The notes below the pieces were generated by a model. That model did no database searches, was not told the origin of the DNA, and was given only the letters and a program-made list of their open reading frames with translations. 64,000 bases of DNA from NCBI GenBank assembly GCA_024362935.1, contig JANCRA010000174.1:310001-374000 (forward strand), given 5' to 3'. Made by a program: the position numbers and the translations under genes. Positions 44,441 through 55,896 of the stretch are shown in pieces (the first letter of the stretch is position 1; each line of letters starts with the position of its first letter). This DNA is from Setophaga petechia. Lineage: Eukaryota > Chordata > Aves > Passeriformes > Parulidae.

Positions 44441-44929
44441 GGCCTGGAGGTAACAAATCTTCCCTGGAAAAGACAGCCGGGCCCACGGGGAAGGACTTTT
44501 TAAGGTGAAGCCGTGGAGATTGAGGTGATAACAGCAAAATTTTCCATTTCCACTGCAAAGAGAGGCCGGGATGCTCTGAGGTTGCTCCCAGCACGTGGCA
44601 GCTTCCAGGAGGGCTGGAAATTCCTCAGCTTTCACCTCCAACCCCTCAGCTGGAGCTGCAGCGCTCTGCACACAAACCTGGCAAACCCAGGGCATGGGAA
44701 TATTCCTGTGTCTGCTCTGGGGTGCCCTGACCCCCAGGGCAGCACTGACTGTGACCCTCAGTCATGGGGAAAGTTTCCTAAACTCCAGAATAGACCAGAA
44801 CCCACAAAAGTGTGAAATAGATTACAGAGAGCAGTGTAGGTGTGTGAGAAATTGAGGTTTTGGGGTTTTTAGTGTGTTGTGGGTGGGAGCAAGATGGAGG
44901 GCACAGGGTGTCGTCCTGGGTTCCTTCTT
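44441..44929. other. Unique DNA, no gene seen
   Basis: Ordinary sequence with overlapping short frames on both strands. No exon supported. Confidence 0.4.
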
Positions 44930-45850
44930 CATGCTGCCTCTTCCTCCTTCCTCATGGGTTTGGGGGGCATTTTGTAATTGGGTGGAAAAATCCCCATTGC
45001 AGCTCTTTGGGTTAAAGGGAAAATAATCCAGGTGTCAGTTCTTAATTGGACAGTTCAGTCTTAAAAGACCTTGGAACAAGAGATTGTTGGCCACTTTGTG
45101 CCTTCTAATGAACATCTGCAAACTCACAGCAGTGAGACTGTTTTAGTGATAAAACCTGAGTCCCAAACATGATCCTCCATCCCAAGTGCCTTCAATCCAC
45201 ACCCAGAGAAACCCACAGCTGGCACCCCCACACTTCTTCCTCATGGGTTTGGGTGGCATCTTGTAATTGGATGGAAAAACCACATTGCAGCTCTTTGGGA
45301 TCAGTTATTGGGTTAAAATGGAAAATAATGTGTCAGTTATTAATTGGATAATTTAGCTTTAAAAGACCTTGTACCAAGGGATTGTTGGCCATTTTGTGCC
45401 TTCTAATGAAAAGCTGCAGAACTCACAGTTTTACTGATAAGAAATAATAAACAGCTGAGTTTGAACATGAACTATCATCTCAAGTGCCTTCAATCCAGAC
45501 CCAGAAAAACCAACTGGTATCTCCACACTTCTTCCTCATGGGTTTGAGTGACATTTTGTAATTGGGTGAAAAACTCTGTACTGGGGGCTCTTTGGGATCA
45601 GTTATTGGGTTACAATGGAAAATAATGTGTCAGCTCTTAATTGGATAATTTAGCTTTAAAAGACCTTGTACCAAGAGATTGTTGGCCATTTTGTGCCTTC
45701 TAATGAAAAGCTGCCGAACTCACATGAAAACTTATCACAGTTTTAGTGATAAGAAATTATAAACACCTGAGTTTGAGCATGAATTACTGTCTCAAGTGCC
45801 TTCAACCCAGACCCAGAGAAACCCACAACTGGCACCTCCACAAAAACCCC
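44930..45850. repeat. Tandem repeat, unit ~290-300 bp, 3 copies
   Basis: TTCCTCATGGGTTTG occurs near 44947, 45237 and 45534, and AAGTGCCTTCAA near 45185, 45483 and 45793. Other shared blocks are CAAGAGATTGTTGGCCA and TTTTGTGCCTTCTAATGAA. Copies differ by small indels. Confidence 0.92.
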
Positions 45851-46325
45851 AGACCACAACGAGCCTGCAATTGTCTGCTCCTCCCGACATCTCAATTTCC
45901 CCGGGCCATTAACAGACACATCTTTCCCTCTGCCCTGACATCTGGCCGGGATTTTCCCCTCAGGAAAGGCAGGATGCCATCCCCAAACCCCGACGGCAGG
46001 GTTGTTAACCAGCAGGGATTATCGGGCAGGACAATATTAAGCGGTTTTTAACAGCAAGACCAAAGTTCCTTGTCAAACGCTTGACTTAGCGCTCCGTGAT
46101 TGCTCGCATCCCCGCGCCGGGACCTTTTGCACTGAACCATTTTTCATTTTGACAACAAACTACCGCAGCTCTGCAGCGCTGCCCGGCTGGAGCTGCCAGC
46201 AAAATATTCCTGGGGCAGAAATACGGGCGGGGAGAGGTGTCGGGTTCAGGACATCCCTCTGGCTGTCCTGAGCAGCCCAGACCCTGCCAGGGGGCTCACA
46301 GACCCTGGCACAGAGCCCAAAATGC
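45851..46325. other. Unique DNA, possible conserved non-coding sequence
   Basis: 45980-46200 is non-repetitive, with CpG-containing GC-rich and AT-rich parts side by side (GACAATATTAAGCGG, CTTGACTTAGCGCTCC). That is unlike the decayed repeats around it. Whether it is conserved cannot be judged from one genome. Confidence 0.35.
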
Positions 46326-46330
46326 CTCTG

Positions 46331-46855
46331 TGAGTTTGATTATGGCCCGTGGAGCAAATTACCAACCTTATATGAAGATAGCAAGCCACAAGAGTTTAAG
46401 TAGAATATTAGTGAAATTATCACAGGGTGAATTATGCATTTTAGGATTACTGTACAGGGGGGTTATATCCCTGTACAGGGGGGTTATGGAGACAAGATGG
46501 AGGAATCGGGGCGTGCCTCGTGCTTCTTCTTTCTTCTTCTTGGCCTCCATCTCCTGTGGTGATGTTGGCACTCACAGATTGGTTTGGAGTAGAAGCTCAG
46601 TGTCTAACACAGGTGATGGGCATTGGGGAGTAATTGTAAATATTGCACAGGTAGTTTGTAGTGTAAAGACACAACACCACCCCGGGGCAGGCAGAGTGCC
46701 TGTGGCTGCCCTGCTGAGCAGATCTCTGCTGGGCAGAAAGAAAATTTCATAGATAAGAATTAATAAACGACCTTGAGACCGAGAGATGAAGAGCTCTGAC
46801 TCCCTTTTTAAGCGCCGGGCTGGGAAAACAGACTTTGGAATTTTTCTCGGGGTCA
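46331..46855 (+). mobile_element. Solo LTR with 5-bp target duplication
   Basis: A 525-bp LTR beginning TGAGTTTGATTATGGCCC and ending CTCGGGGTCA, flanked by CTCTG at 46326-46330 and 46856-46860. The ends are TGA...TCA. A polyadenylation signal lies in AAGAATTAATAAACGACC near 46760. A 5-bp duplication fits an ERVL- or gamma-type element better than ERVK. A 17-bp segment (TGTACAGGGGGGTTATA) is duplicated in tandem near 46452. A 3' fragment of the family is at 36735-36870. Confidence 0.85.
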
Positions 46856-46860
46856 CTCTG

Positions 46861-46989
46861 ACAAACCAATGATCCCGACAGAGAGGGGCTGGGGGCGGCG
46901 GGGCAGGAGAGCCCCGAGCGCAGGGAGCGCCGGCACAGCGGGGATGATGCGCGGGCAGGATCGCGGGGCGGGCGCAACAATGGGGGAAA
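46861..46989. other. GC-rich unique DNA
   Basis: Short CpG-rich stretch between the LTR and the polypurine array, with no feature recognised. Confidence 0.4.
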
Positions 46990-48445
46990 TAGCCCCAAAA
47001 AAAGGGAGGGGAAAGGAGGAAATGGGTGGAAAAAAATCCTAAAAAATGGAGAGAAAAGGAGAAAATGAGGAGAAAAAAAAATCCCATAAAAGGGAGGGGA
47101 AAAGGGGGAAATGGGAAAAAAATGGGAAAAAAATAAAGGGAAAATGGAGGGGGAAAAAACCAAAAAAGGAGGGAGAAAAAGAAAAAATGGAAAAACAAAG
47201 GGGGGAGAGAAAAGGAGAAAATGGGAAAAAAAAAAAAAAACAAAAAAGGAGAGAGAAGAATAATATCCCAAAAAAGGGAGAGAAAAGGGGGAAATGTGGG
47301 AAAATCCTCAAAAAGGAGAGAGAAGAATAATATCCCAAAAAAGGGAGAGAAAAGGAGGAAATGGGGGGAAAATCCTCAAAAAAAATGGAAAAAAAAAAAA
47401 GAGAAAATGGAGGGGAAAAATCTCCAAAAAGGGAGAGAAAAGGAGAAAATGGGAAGAAAAAAAAACCAAAAAAGGAGAGAGAAAAAGAAAAAATGGAAAA
47501 ACAAAGGGGGGAGAGAAAAGGAGAAAATGGGAAAAAAAAAACCAGGAAAGGAGAGAGAAAAAGAAAAAATGGAAAAAAAAAACAGAAAAGGAAGAGGAAA
47601 AGAGAAAATGGGGGGGGGGGAGGGGGAAATGGGGGAAAAATCCTAAAAAAATGGAAAAAAAAAAAAAAGAGAAAATGGAGGGGAAAAATCTCCAAAAAGG
47701 GGAGAGAAAAGGAGAAAAAAATTCCAAAAAGAGGGAGAGGAAAAGGAGGAAATGGGTGGAAAAAAAATCAAAAAAGGAGAGGGAAAAATAATATCCCAAA
47801 AAAGGGAAGGAAAAGGAGGAAATGGGAAAAAAAAAAAAAAAACAAAAAGGAGAGAGAAAAATAATATCGCAAAAAAGGGTGAGAAAAGGAGGAAATGGGA
47901 AAAAAACCAAAAAAGAGAGAGAAAAATAATATCCCAAAAAAGGGAGAGAAAAAGAGGAAATGGGAAGAAAAAAAAAATTCCAAAAAAGGGAGAGAAAATG
48001 GGGGAAAAATCTCCAAAAAGGGGAGAAAAAAGGAGAAAATGAGAAGGAAAAAAAAAAATCCCTATACAGGGAGAGAAAAAGGAGAAAATAGAAAATGGAG
48101 GGAAAAATTCCCAAAAAAGAGAAAATGGGGGAAAAACTCTCAAAAAAGGGAGAGAAAAAAGAGAAAATGGGAAGAAAAAAAAAAGCCAAAAAAGGGAGAG
48201 AAAAAGAGAAAATGAGGAAAAAAAGGGAGAGAAAACAGGGGAAAAATCCCAAAAAGGGAGAAAAATAAAGAAAATGGCCAGAAAAAAAATCCCAAAAAAA
48301 GGAGAGAAAAGAAGAAAATGGATGGGGAAAAAAAATCCCAAACAATGGGGAGAAAAAGAGAAAATGGAGGGAAAAAAAATCCCAAAAAAGGGAGAGAAAA
48401 GGAGAAAATGGGGGGAAAAATCCAAAAAAACAGAGAGAAAAAGCT
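46990..48445. repeat. Polypurine minisatellite, ~1.45 kb
   Basis: Units of ~35-50 bp built from AAAAAAGGGAGAGAAAAGGAG, AAAATGGG and AAAAATCCC/AAAACC. Long stretches are nearly all purine on the plus strand. Mirror-like polypurine runs of this kind can adopt triplex (H-DNA) structures, which is known for such sequence but not shown here. Frames of up to 435 codons on the minus strand (FSPFLSPF) and lysine-rich frames on plus are artefacts. Confidence 0.95.
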
Positions 48446-48775
48446 GATTTTATTAGAGCACTAAAGCCAGGAGTGCTCCTGACAGTCCGAGTGTGATGTG
48501 AGCAAAAGGCAGGAAATAAAGGGGAAAAAAAGCAAAAAAAAGGGGAATTTAATGAAGGTTTAATCTTCAAGGGAATATGGACTTGGAGACTGTAAATCTC
48601 AGGGAATGGCCCCATATTCCAGGGTCAAAGCTGCCATCTGATGCCAGCAAATTGAATATTTTCAGAGGAGAAATGGGGTTTAAAGCCAGATCTTTGTGCT
48701 GGGGAAAGATGGGATGTGGGGCTGGAGACAGCGACAAAGCAGCGCCTGGCAAGGGGCTTGGGACTGACAGGTTTA
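48446..48775. other. Unique DNA separating two polypurine blocks
   Basis: About 330 bp, unrelated to the array, ending in GGGACTGACAGGTTTAGTGG. No feature recognised. Confidence 0.4.
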
Positions 48776-49142
48776 GTGGGGAGAAAAGAAAGGCAAAAAT
48801 GGGAGAGAAAAAGTGAAAATGGGAGGGAAAAAATCCCAAAAAAGGGAGAGAAAAAGAGAAAATGGGAAGGAAAAAAAAAAGCCAAAAAAGGGAGAGGAAA
48901 AGAGAAAATGGGAAGGAAAAAAAAAAAACCAAAAAAGGGAGGGAAAAGAGAAAATGGGAAAATGGGAAGGAAAAAAAAGCCAAAAAGGGGAGTGAAAATG
49001 GGAAAAAAAAAAGCCAAGAAAGGGAGAGAAAAAGAGGAAATGGAGGGGAAAAATCCCCCAAAAAAGGGAGAGAAAAAGAGAAAATGGGAAAATGGGAAGA
49101 AAAAAAAAAGCCAAAAAAGGGAGAGAAAATGGGGGAAAAATC
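48776..49142. repeat. Polypurine minisatellite, second block
   Basis: Same unit as 46990-48445, for example GGGAGAGAAAAAGAGAAAATGG, about 9 units. Probably once continuous with the larger block or split by insertion of the intervening DNA. Confidence 0.93.
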
Positions 49143-49489
49143 AGCTGGGAAAAATCCAGCTCCTTCCAAAGGTCTTTGCTACTGACAGATTTATCATCTC
49201 CCACACCCAGAAACTCCCCAAATGTTGGAGGAGATCCCTCAGATGCCAGGACCAGGGGTGTTCCAGGTGGGAATGTGCCTACTCAGCCCTCAGAGGGACA
49301 CTGGAGCTTCCTGCCCCACCTTGGCAAAAACCCCACCCAAGAGCTGAAGGAACCTCAAGACTTTTTGGTCCCTCTGTGGCAGGGGTGCAGTTAAAGTTAA
49401 AACAACTCAGGTGTGTCCTAAAATCCCAGGTTCTCTGTGGAACTTCCATCAATTCCAGCACTTCCCATCTCTGGAAGTGTCCACGGCAA
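49143..49489. other. Unique DNA, no gene seen
   Basis: Leads into a CR1 sense segment (AAGTTTGGAGCACCCTGGGA) at its right edge. No other feature. Confidence 0.4.
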
Positions 49490-50405
49490 GTTTGGAGCAC
49501 CCTGGGATGGTGGAGGATGGTCCTGGGATGGTGGAGGATGCTCCTGGGATGGTGGAAGGGGTTCTGGGATGGTGGAGGATGCTCCTGGCATGGTGGAAGG
49601 TGTTCTGGGATGGTGGAAGGCATTCCTGGGATGGTGGAGGATGTTCCTTTGATGGAAGAAGGTAATCTGAGATGGTGGAAGGTGTTCTGGGATGGTGGAG
49701 GATGCTCCTGGGATGCAGAAGGTGTTCCTGGGATGGTGGAAGGGGTTCCTGGGATGGTGGAAGGGGTTCCTGGGATGATGGGAATGTTGTGGGATGGTGG
49801 AAGGGGTTCTGGGATGGTGGAACATTCCTGGGATGCTGGAAGGGGTTCCTAGGATGGTGGAGGATGTTCTGGGATGGAGGAGGATGCTCCTGGCATGGTG
49901 GAAGGTGTTCTGGGATGGTGGAAGGCATTCCTGGGATGGTGGAGGATGTTCCTTTGATGGAAGAAGGTAATCTGAGATGGTGGAAGGTGTTCTGGGATGG
50001 TGGAAGGCATTCCTGGGATGGTGGAGGATGCTCCTGGGATGCAGAAGGTGTTCCTGGGATGGTGGAAGGGGTTCCTGGGATGGTGGAAGGTGTTGTGGGA
50101 TGGTGGAGGATGTTCTGGGATGGTGGAAGGGGTTCCTGGGATGGTGGAAGGTGTTCTGGGATGGTGGAAGGTGTTCTGGGATGGAGGAGGATGCTCCTGG
50201 CATGGTGGAAGGGGTTCTGGGATGGTGGAAGGCATTCCTGGGATGGTGGAAGGTGTTCTGGGATGGTGGAAGGGGTTCTGGGATGGTGGAAGGGGTTCTG
50301 GGATGGTGGAATGTTCCTGGGATGGTGTAAGGGGTTCCTGGGATGGTGGAAGGTGTTCCTGGGACAGAGGAAGGTGTTCTGGGATGGTGGAAGGGGTTCC
50401 TGCTC
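49490..50405. repeat. 20-24-bp minisatellite amplified from inside a CR1 3' end
   Basis: About 40 units of GGGATGGTGGAAGGTGTTCT, GGGATGGTGGAAGGGGTTCCT and GGGATGGTGGAGGATGCTCCT. The left edge TTTGGAGCACCCTGGGATGG and the right edge GTTCCTGCTCATGGCAGGGG are consecutive parts of a sense CR1 3' end, whose antisense form is seen intact at 2930-2975. The array is therefore an expansion within one CR1 copy. A longer sub-block (TTCCTTTGATGGAAGAAGG...) occurs twice ~300 bp apart, near 49645 and 49950. Frames of 398, 329 and 265 codons are artefacts. Confidence 0.92.
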
Positions 50406-50465
50406 ATGGCAGGGGTGGAATGAAATGATCTTTAAGGTCCCTCCCAACCCAAACCATTCCACAAT
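50405..50465 (+). mobile_element. CR1 LINE 3' end, sense
   Basis: CATGGCAGGGGTGGAATGAA, TGATCTTTAAGGTCCCTCCC and AACCCAAACCATTCCACAAT are the terminal CR1 sequence, continuing the element interrupted by the array. Confidence 0.88.
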
Positions 50466-52090
50466 TTGAAAATTCAGAATTCTGCCATTCCCTGGTGGAT
50501 GATCCTGTCTCATCTCAGGCACATGTGACACATTCCATTTGTAATTCCATTTGTAATTTAGATGATTCTGGGAAATGTTCAGCTCCAGGCACCTCTGGAC
50601 TTTGTCCAGGAGTGCCCAAATCCAAGGCTGCCCATGGGATTTCACAGGAATAATGAAACTCCCTCCTCCTCCACGCCATGCTTACAAAAGGGAGGAGAGT
50701 TAATCCCCAATTCCCTGATTTCTGCAACCCCCAGAGTCAGACCCTGCTGAGGAGCTGCTGCTGGAATGGAGCAGGAGAAGAAGCTCAGCTGAGCCCCCAA
50801 GGTGGTCCAGGGAAGGAGAGGACACACACACACACGTGCCTGGCAGCTGCTGAGCCATGGGCAGCCTTTAATTCCATAAAAATTCCAAAATATTGATATT
50901 ATTGACATAAACAATACCAATATTATTTGTATTATATTATTAATAATAACCTCAGACTGGAAAACAGTTGGGACAGAATGGTGAAGAACAAGTTGTCACA
51001 TCATGAGCTGCACAAGCTTCAAATCCTGCTCTGCTTTATTTGCATTTAAGCTTAAATCTTCTCCACCTGCAGGCACACAGGTATAAACTCTGTAAAACTT
51101 TACTCTGAGTGAAAATTACTTTGAGTGAATTCAAATTTGAATTTTAATTCAAATTACTCAATTACATTCACTCAAACGACAAAATTCTTGTAATTTTGAA
51201 AATTACAAAATTGCTTCGAGTGAATTCGAGACGAAATGTTGTGAATATTTCAAAGTGGCTGTTCATATTTCAGGAAACACAGACAATGAATGAACAGCCT
51301 GGCTCCACCTGGTCACATCCAGCCCAGAAATCCCTCAGCTGGTTCCTTTAAAGCCCAGATTGTTCAATATACAGAAAATGAAAGTGCAGCTTGTGGAGAT
51401 ACACGGGAAGAAATACGGCTCTGTCAGAACCCCCCAAACCCTCCCATCAGTGCAGCTTCTTCTCAGCAAAACCTCAAGATATCCCAGGGACGTTTATGAC
51501 TGCAGCAGCCTTTGATCAGCCAAAGAACCCTCCAGAAGGGTCGTGTTCAGCAAGAGATCCACGAGCATTACCAAAACAGATGATCCATAAATCTGGGACA
51601 AGTGCTGGGTGACAGCTGGGGCTCTCCTGACACGAATTACAGACCAAAGGGTCCTCTCAGCTCTCTGCACCTCCTGTCCCCACCCCTGGCTATATTTTTT
51701 CCCTCCTTTGCTCTGAAGCCACAAGTCTGGAGGGCTCTGGGCGCGAGCTGCGCCTCTGTCAAAATCACTTCACACCCGCAGGAAAATTTTCTAATATGAA
51801 TTGGGCTTTAAAAAACTTTACCTTGATTTAGTGAGAATATAAAGTGGGGCCACAGTCAATGTGTTATTTGTAGGAACCCTGGAACATGAAGGGTCTCTGC
51901 TACCAAGGCAACATTAAGCACTAAGCCCCGTTTAAAAAGCTCCCAAAGAAGCTCTTTATTCAAGGCTGGGTTTTTAAGCAACGTTATCTGCAAGCAGACA
52001 TTCAAAATATGTAGAAATCCAGGAGGTTTTTGGGGCAGAACACGTCCAGGGATTGCTGCAAGTGATGTTGTTTTAGTGCTGTTAAAGGAG
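50466..52090. other. Unique DNA, no gene seen
   Basis: 50885-50955 and 51110-51240 are AT-rich, the latter with overlapping ATTACTTTGAGTGAATTC motifs. A CA run (ACACACACACAC) is at 50822-50834. 51780-52030 looks like non-repetitive intergenic DNA. A possible RFX X-box is described under findings. No exon supported. Confidence 0.4.
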
Positions 52091-52162
52091 GCACAAGCTA
52101 AGAGTGGGAGTTTAGGCTGGGCTCAGCCTGAGTGGGAGTTTAGGCTGGGCTCAGCCTGAGCA
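52091..52162. repeat. ~31-bp direct repeat, 2 copies
   Basis: AGTGGGAGTTTAGGCTGGGC followed by TCAGCCTG occurs twice in succession. Confidence 0.9.
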
Positions 52163-52919
52163 GGACAGTGGGGACATCACTGCACTCACCCAGCCCAACA
52201 GAAAACTGCAACTTTTATTCCAAAACCAGAAATTTCCAATTTTTATTCCCATTTGCTACAGAACTCTGGAGCTGCCCCTGTAATTCCTGATCTTTCAGCT
52301 TCCCTCACACCATCGCTTTAAGAACCAGAGTGGAAAAAAAAATTAAAAAAAAAAAAAAAAAAAGGAAAAGAAAGGAAAGGTACCGGAGATTTTATGGGCT
52401 GCCAACTGATTGCTGAGCTCATGCTCTATTGGCTTTGAGTGCAGGATCCATTACAGATCCCTCAGCTGCATTTTATCCCCAGGAACATTTCAGCAGCATC
52501 GCAGCCCCGGCCCTGCAGGGAGCAGGGGGAGCCGGGAGAGGCTCCTGGGGAGGCCTCGGGGGTTTGATCCTCCTGCACTCCCCACCCCGAGCCCAGCGAG
52601 CCCTCACCTCGCCGTGAGCTGGGAAATGAGGGCAGAATGAGGGGATGAAGGTGCAGCCCGGGCTCTGCTCTGCCGGCAGCTCTGGCTGGAGCAGCCTGGC
52701 TGGATGGCTCCGTGTCACACAACACACTCAGCACGGCCTGAGACAAATAAGTGGCTTTTGTGTACAATGGGATGTGTGCACAGACCTGCAAAACCACATC
52801 CAGGCAAGAGCAGCCAGCTATTCTTCACCCCCACGTGAGTCCTTTCCTCACAAAATCTCCTTAAAGCCCTTCCTAAGCGTTACTGCACTTTATTAAACCT
52901 GGCAGCAAAAGCCTTTGTG
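52163..52919. other. Unique DNA, no gene seen
   Basis: Includes an A-rich tract at 52336-52375 and a GC-rich segment at 52495-52700. No exon or element recognised. Confidence 0.4.
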
Positions 52920-54390
52920 ATGTCTCTGCCTGGAGGGCTGAGAGCAGGGGGATTTAGGAGCCACCTAAAGGGGATAAATTGGGAAAAGGTTCAGTTTGCT
53001 GCCTTGACCCTCGAGCTCTGGCTGAGATTTCTGGGTGAATTTAGGTCCCACTTAAAGGGCATAAATTGGGAAAAGGTTGGGCTTGCTGCCTTCACCTCGA
53101 GCTCTGGCCAAGATCTCTGGGTAAATTTAGGTCCCACTTAAAGTCCAGCTTGCTGCCTTGACCCATCAGCTCTGGCCAAGATCTCCGGGTAAATTTAGGT
53201 CTTACCTAAAAGGGATAATTTGGGAAAAGGTTTGGCTTGACCCTTGAGCTCTGGCTAAGATCTCTGGGTGAATTTCGGTCCCACTTAAAGGGGATAATTT
53301 GGAAAAAGGTTTGGCTTGACCCTCGAGCTCTGGCCAAGACCTCCAGGTGAATTTAGGTCCCACCTAAAGGGGATAAATTGGGAAAAGGTTCAGCTTGATG
53401 CCTCTCTGGCTGAGATCTCCAGGTAAATTTAGGTCCCACTTAAAGTCCAGCTTGCTGCCTTGACCCATCAGCTCTGGCCAAGATCTCCAGGTAAATTTAG
53501 GTCCCACTTAAAGTCCAGCTTGCTGCCTTGACCCATCAGCTCTGGCCAAGATCTCTGGGTAGATTTAGGTCTCACCTAAAAGGGATAATTTGGGAAAAGG
53601 TTTGGCTTGACCCTCGAGCTCTGGCCAAGATCTCCGGGTGAATTTAGGTCCCACTTAAAGGGGATAAATTGGGAAAAGGTTCAGCTTGATGCCTCTCTGG
53701 CTGAGATCTCCAGGTAAATTTGGGTCCCACCTAAAGTCCGGCTTGCTGCCTTGACCCTTGAGCTCTGGCCAAGATCTCCAGGTAAATTTAGGTCCCAATT
53801 AAAGTCCAGCTCACTGCCTTGACCCTCAAGCTCTGGTTGAGATCTCTGGGTAAATTTAGGTCCCACCTAAATCCGGTTTGCTGCCTTGACCTCGAGCTCT
53901 GGCCAAGACCTTTGTCTGATCCTCCTCCCATGCATTCCCAAAGTCTGGAAACTCAGAAATCAGGAATTACAAAACACTTCCAGCTTTCCAGGGAATGGTG
54001 AGAGCTGCAATTTTCCCCTTGTGCCCAGTGGGAGACACACAGGAATATTTTAACCCATCTCAGCAGCTTCCCCATTTCCCTCCAAGGAATTGAGGCATCT
54101 TTCCCATCTAAAGTCCGACTTGCTGCCTTGATCCACAAGCTCTGGCCAAGATCTCCGGGTAAATTTAGGTCCCACTTAAAGGGGATCATTTGGGAAAAGG
54201 TCCAGGTTCCTGCCTTGACCCTTGAGCTCTGGCCAAGATCTCTGTCTGATCCTCCTCCCGTGCATTCCCAAAGTTTGGAAACTCAGAAATCAGGAATTAC
54301 AAAACACTTTCCAGGAATGGTGAGAGATTCTCCCCTTGTGCCCGGTGGGAGACACACGGGAATATTTTAATTCATCTCCACAGGGTTAAA
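52920..54390. repeat. Compound minisatellite, units ~60-100 bp, ~1.5 kb
   Basis: Modules CTCTGGCCAAGATCTCCGGG, TAAATTTAGGTCCCACTTAA, AGGGGATAAATTGGGAAAAGG and CTTGCTGCCTTGACCC are combined in varying order. Some units lack the GGGATAAATTGGG module. Two larger blocks containing GATCCTCCTCCCATGCATTC and ATCAGGAATTACAAAACACT recur at about 53915-54040 and 54248-54365, so expansion happened at more than one scale. Confidence 0.92.
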
Positions 54391-55895
54391 ATTTGCCCGA
54401 TTTCCCTCCAGGGAATTGTCTTTCCAAAGGGATAAACCTCGAGATTTTTATTCCTGCATGTCCTTTAACTCACAGCTCGCCCCGCAGGTTACCTGGCCCA
54501 TAGGCAGCGAGGCATTTTTGGGAGTTATCTCCCTCCGTGGCCGGCTTTGATCTCGTGCCTTTTCATGCCGGGGCGGCTCTTTGGAGCATCCCCATCTCTC
54601 AGCAGCATCCTTGATGTGCGGCCAGCGGGGGCTCCGCGCCAGGGCAGCGCCAACAGCTCCTGTTAGCGCCGCTGCTGCCGTGCCACGGGGCAGGGATGCC
54701 GCAAATTCCAGCCTTTGATGCCCCCCGGGCCCCGGCTGAAAGATGCGGGAGCGCTGGGGAAGGGAAGGGAAGGGAAGGGATGCGGCAGCCCTGGAGGAGC
54801 GACGCGGTTGTTGAACAAATTAAAGGAGCGGGGTTGAGAGGTGGAAATGGGAAATATTGTTTTTAATTTGCTCCCTCCTGGTTTATTTTGCTTTTTAAAG
54901 ATCATTTTTAGGTCGGGAGTTGTTGGGGTTGAGAGGACATCGTGTGTTTCTCCTCTATCCCAGATCCCTTATCCCCACTCGGGTCCCCCCTTTTAATTAA
55001 TAAACTATGAAAACCAATTAACAAAACCCGCCCAGGTGGCCTCTAGCCCTTCTTCCAGCAATAATTTCTATTATTTCTATATAATTAGCAATAATTTCTA
55101 TTATTTCTATATAATATAATTTCTGTTAAGTATTTTGCCACTTGCAAGCTCCAAGTTTTAAACCTCGCAGGTACAGGACACCCAGCGCTCCCAGAAATAT
55201 TCAGGATGGTTCCCTATGAATCAAAACTCACTTATCCTAACAAAAGGAACGCCTTGAGACATCTCCTGTCGCTTATTCGAACAAAAAAAAAAGGAAGAAC
55301 GAGCTGCTAATTAAGCTCATAACGACTTATTTTCTCCCCCTCCCTCTTTTATTTTAAATAAAACCTGATGATGCAAAGTATTCCTTGGCTTTTCACTCCG
55401 TAACCAACCGGCTCTCGGTGGAAAGAGCTTCTTTTTTTTTTTTATGTCTACGTATTAAAAGTAAACCAGCCCATGCCAGGTTTGGATAAAAGGCTATTTA
55501 TTTTCAACCAATTTGATAGCTGCAGTTTTCGGTAATTGAATTTTCTGTGGTCGGAGAAGCAGTAATCTTAGAAACCAAATAAATATTTTTTAATAAAATG
55601 GAACACTGAGAAACCCTATAATAATGTCAAATATGTAGCCACTTATGGATGGATAAATATTTTAAGAAATTTACATCTCACCCAATGCTTTAGGCCTTCA
55701 GCTTCCCTGGAAATTTCAAACAACGCTATTTTATTTTGGGGAGGGGGCGGGGGTGTGTTTAGATAAAGAGCTAAATAGGAATCCTGCAGTTTGCAGGGTT
55801 TGATTTCCAATATTTGTGCAAGGAAAGAGAAACCCAAAAACGCTTTTTCAGACCCTTTCCCTGGCACGTGGCAGCCCCGGGGATCCAGGCTGTCC
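54391..55895. other. Unique DNA, best candidate for conserved non-coding sequence
   Basis: About 1.5 kb with almost no repeats apart from a short (GGGAA) run near 54761, a T run at ~55431-55442 and a doubled 27-bp AGCAATAATTTCTATTATTTC segment at 55056-55105. Unique AT-rich parts at 55280-55690 resemble the sequence that usually flanks developmental genes, which is only an impression. Confidence 0.35.
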
Positions 55896-55896
55896 T

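Noticed and set aside
47308..48615. 435-codon minus-strand frame rich in Phe, Ser, Pro and Leu, looking like a membrane protein
   Set aside because: It is the complement of a polypurine array. The hydrophobic character follows from TTTTCC-type codons.
49418..50645. 398- and 329-codon minus-strand and 265-codon plus-strand frames
   Set aside because: They translate the CR1-derived 20-24-bp array and have no unique sequence beyond it.
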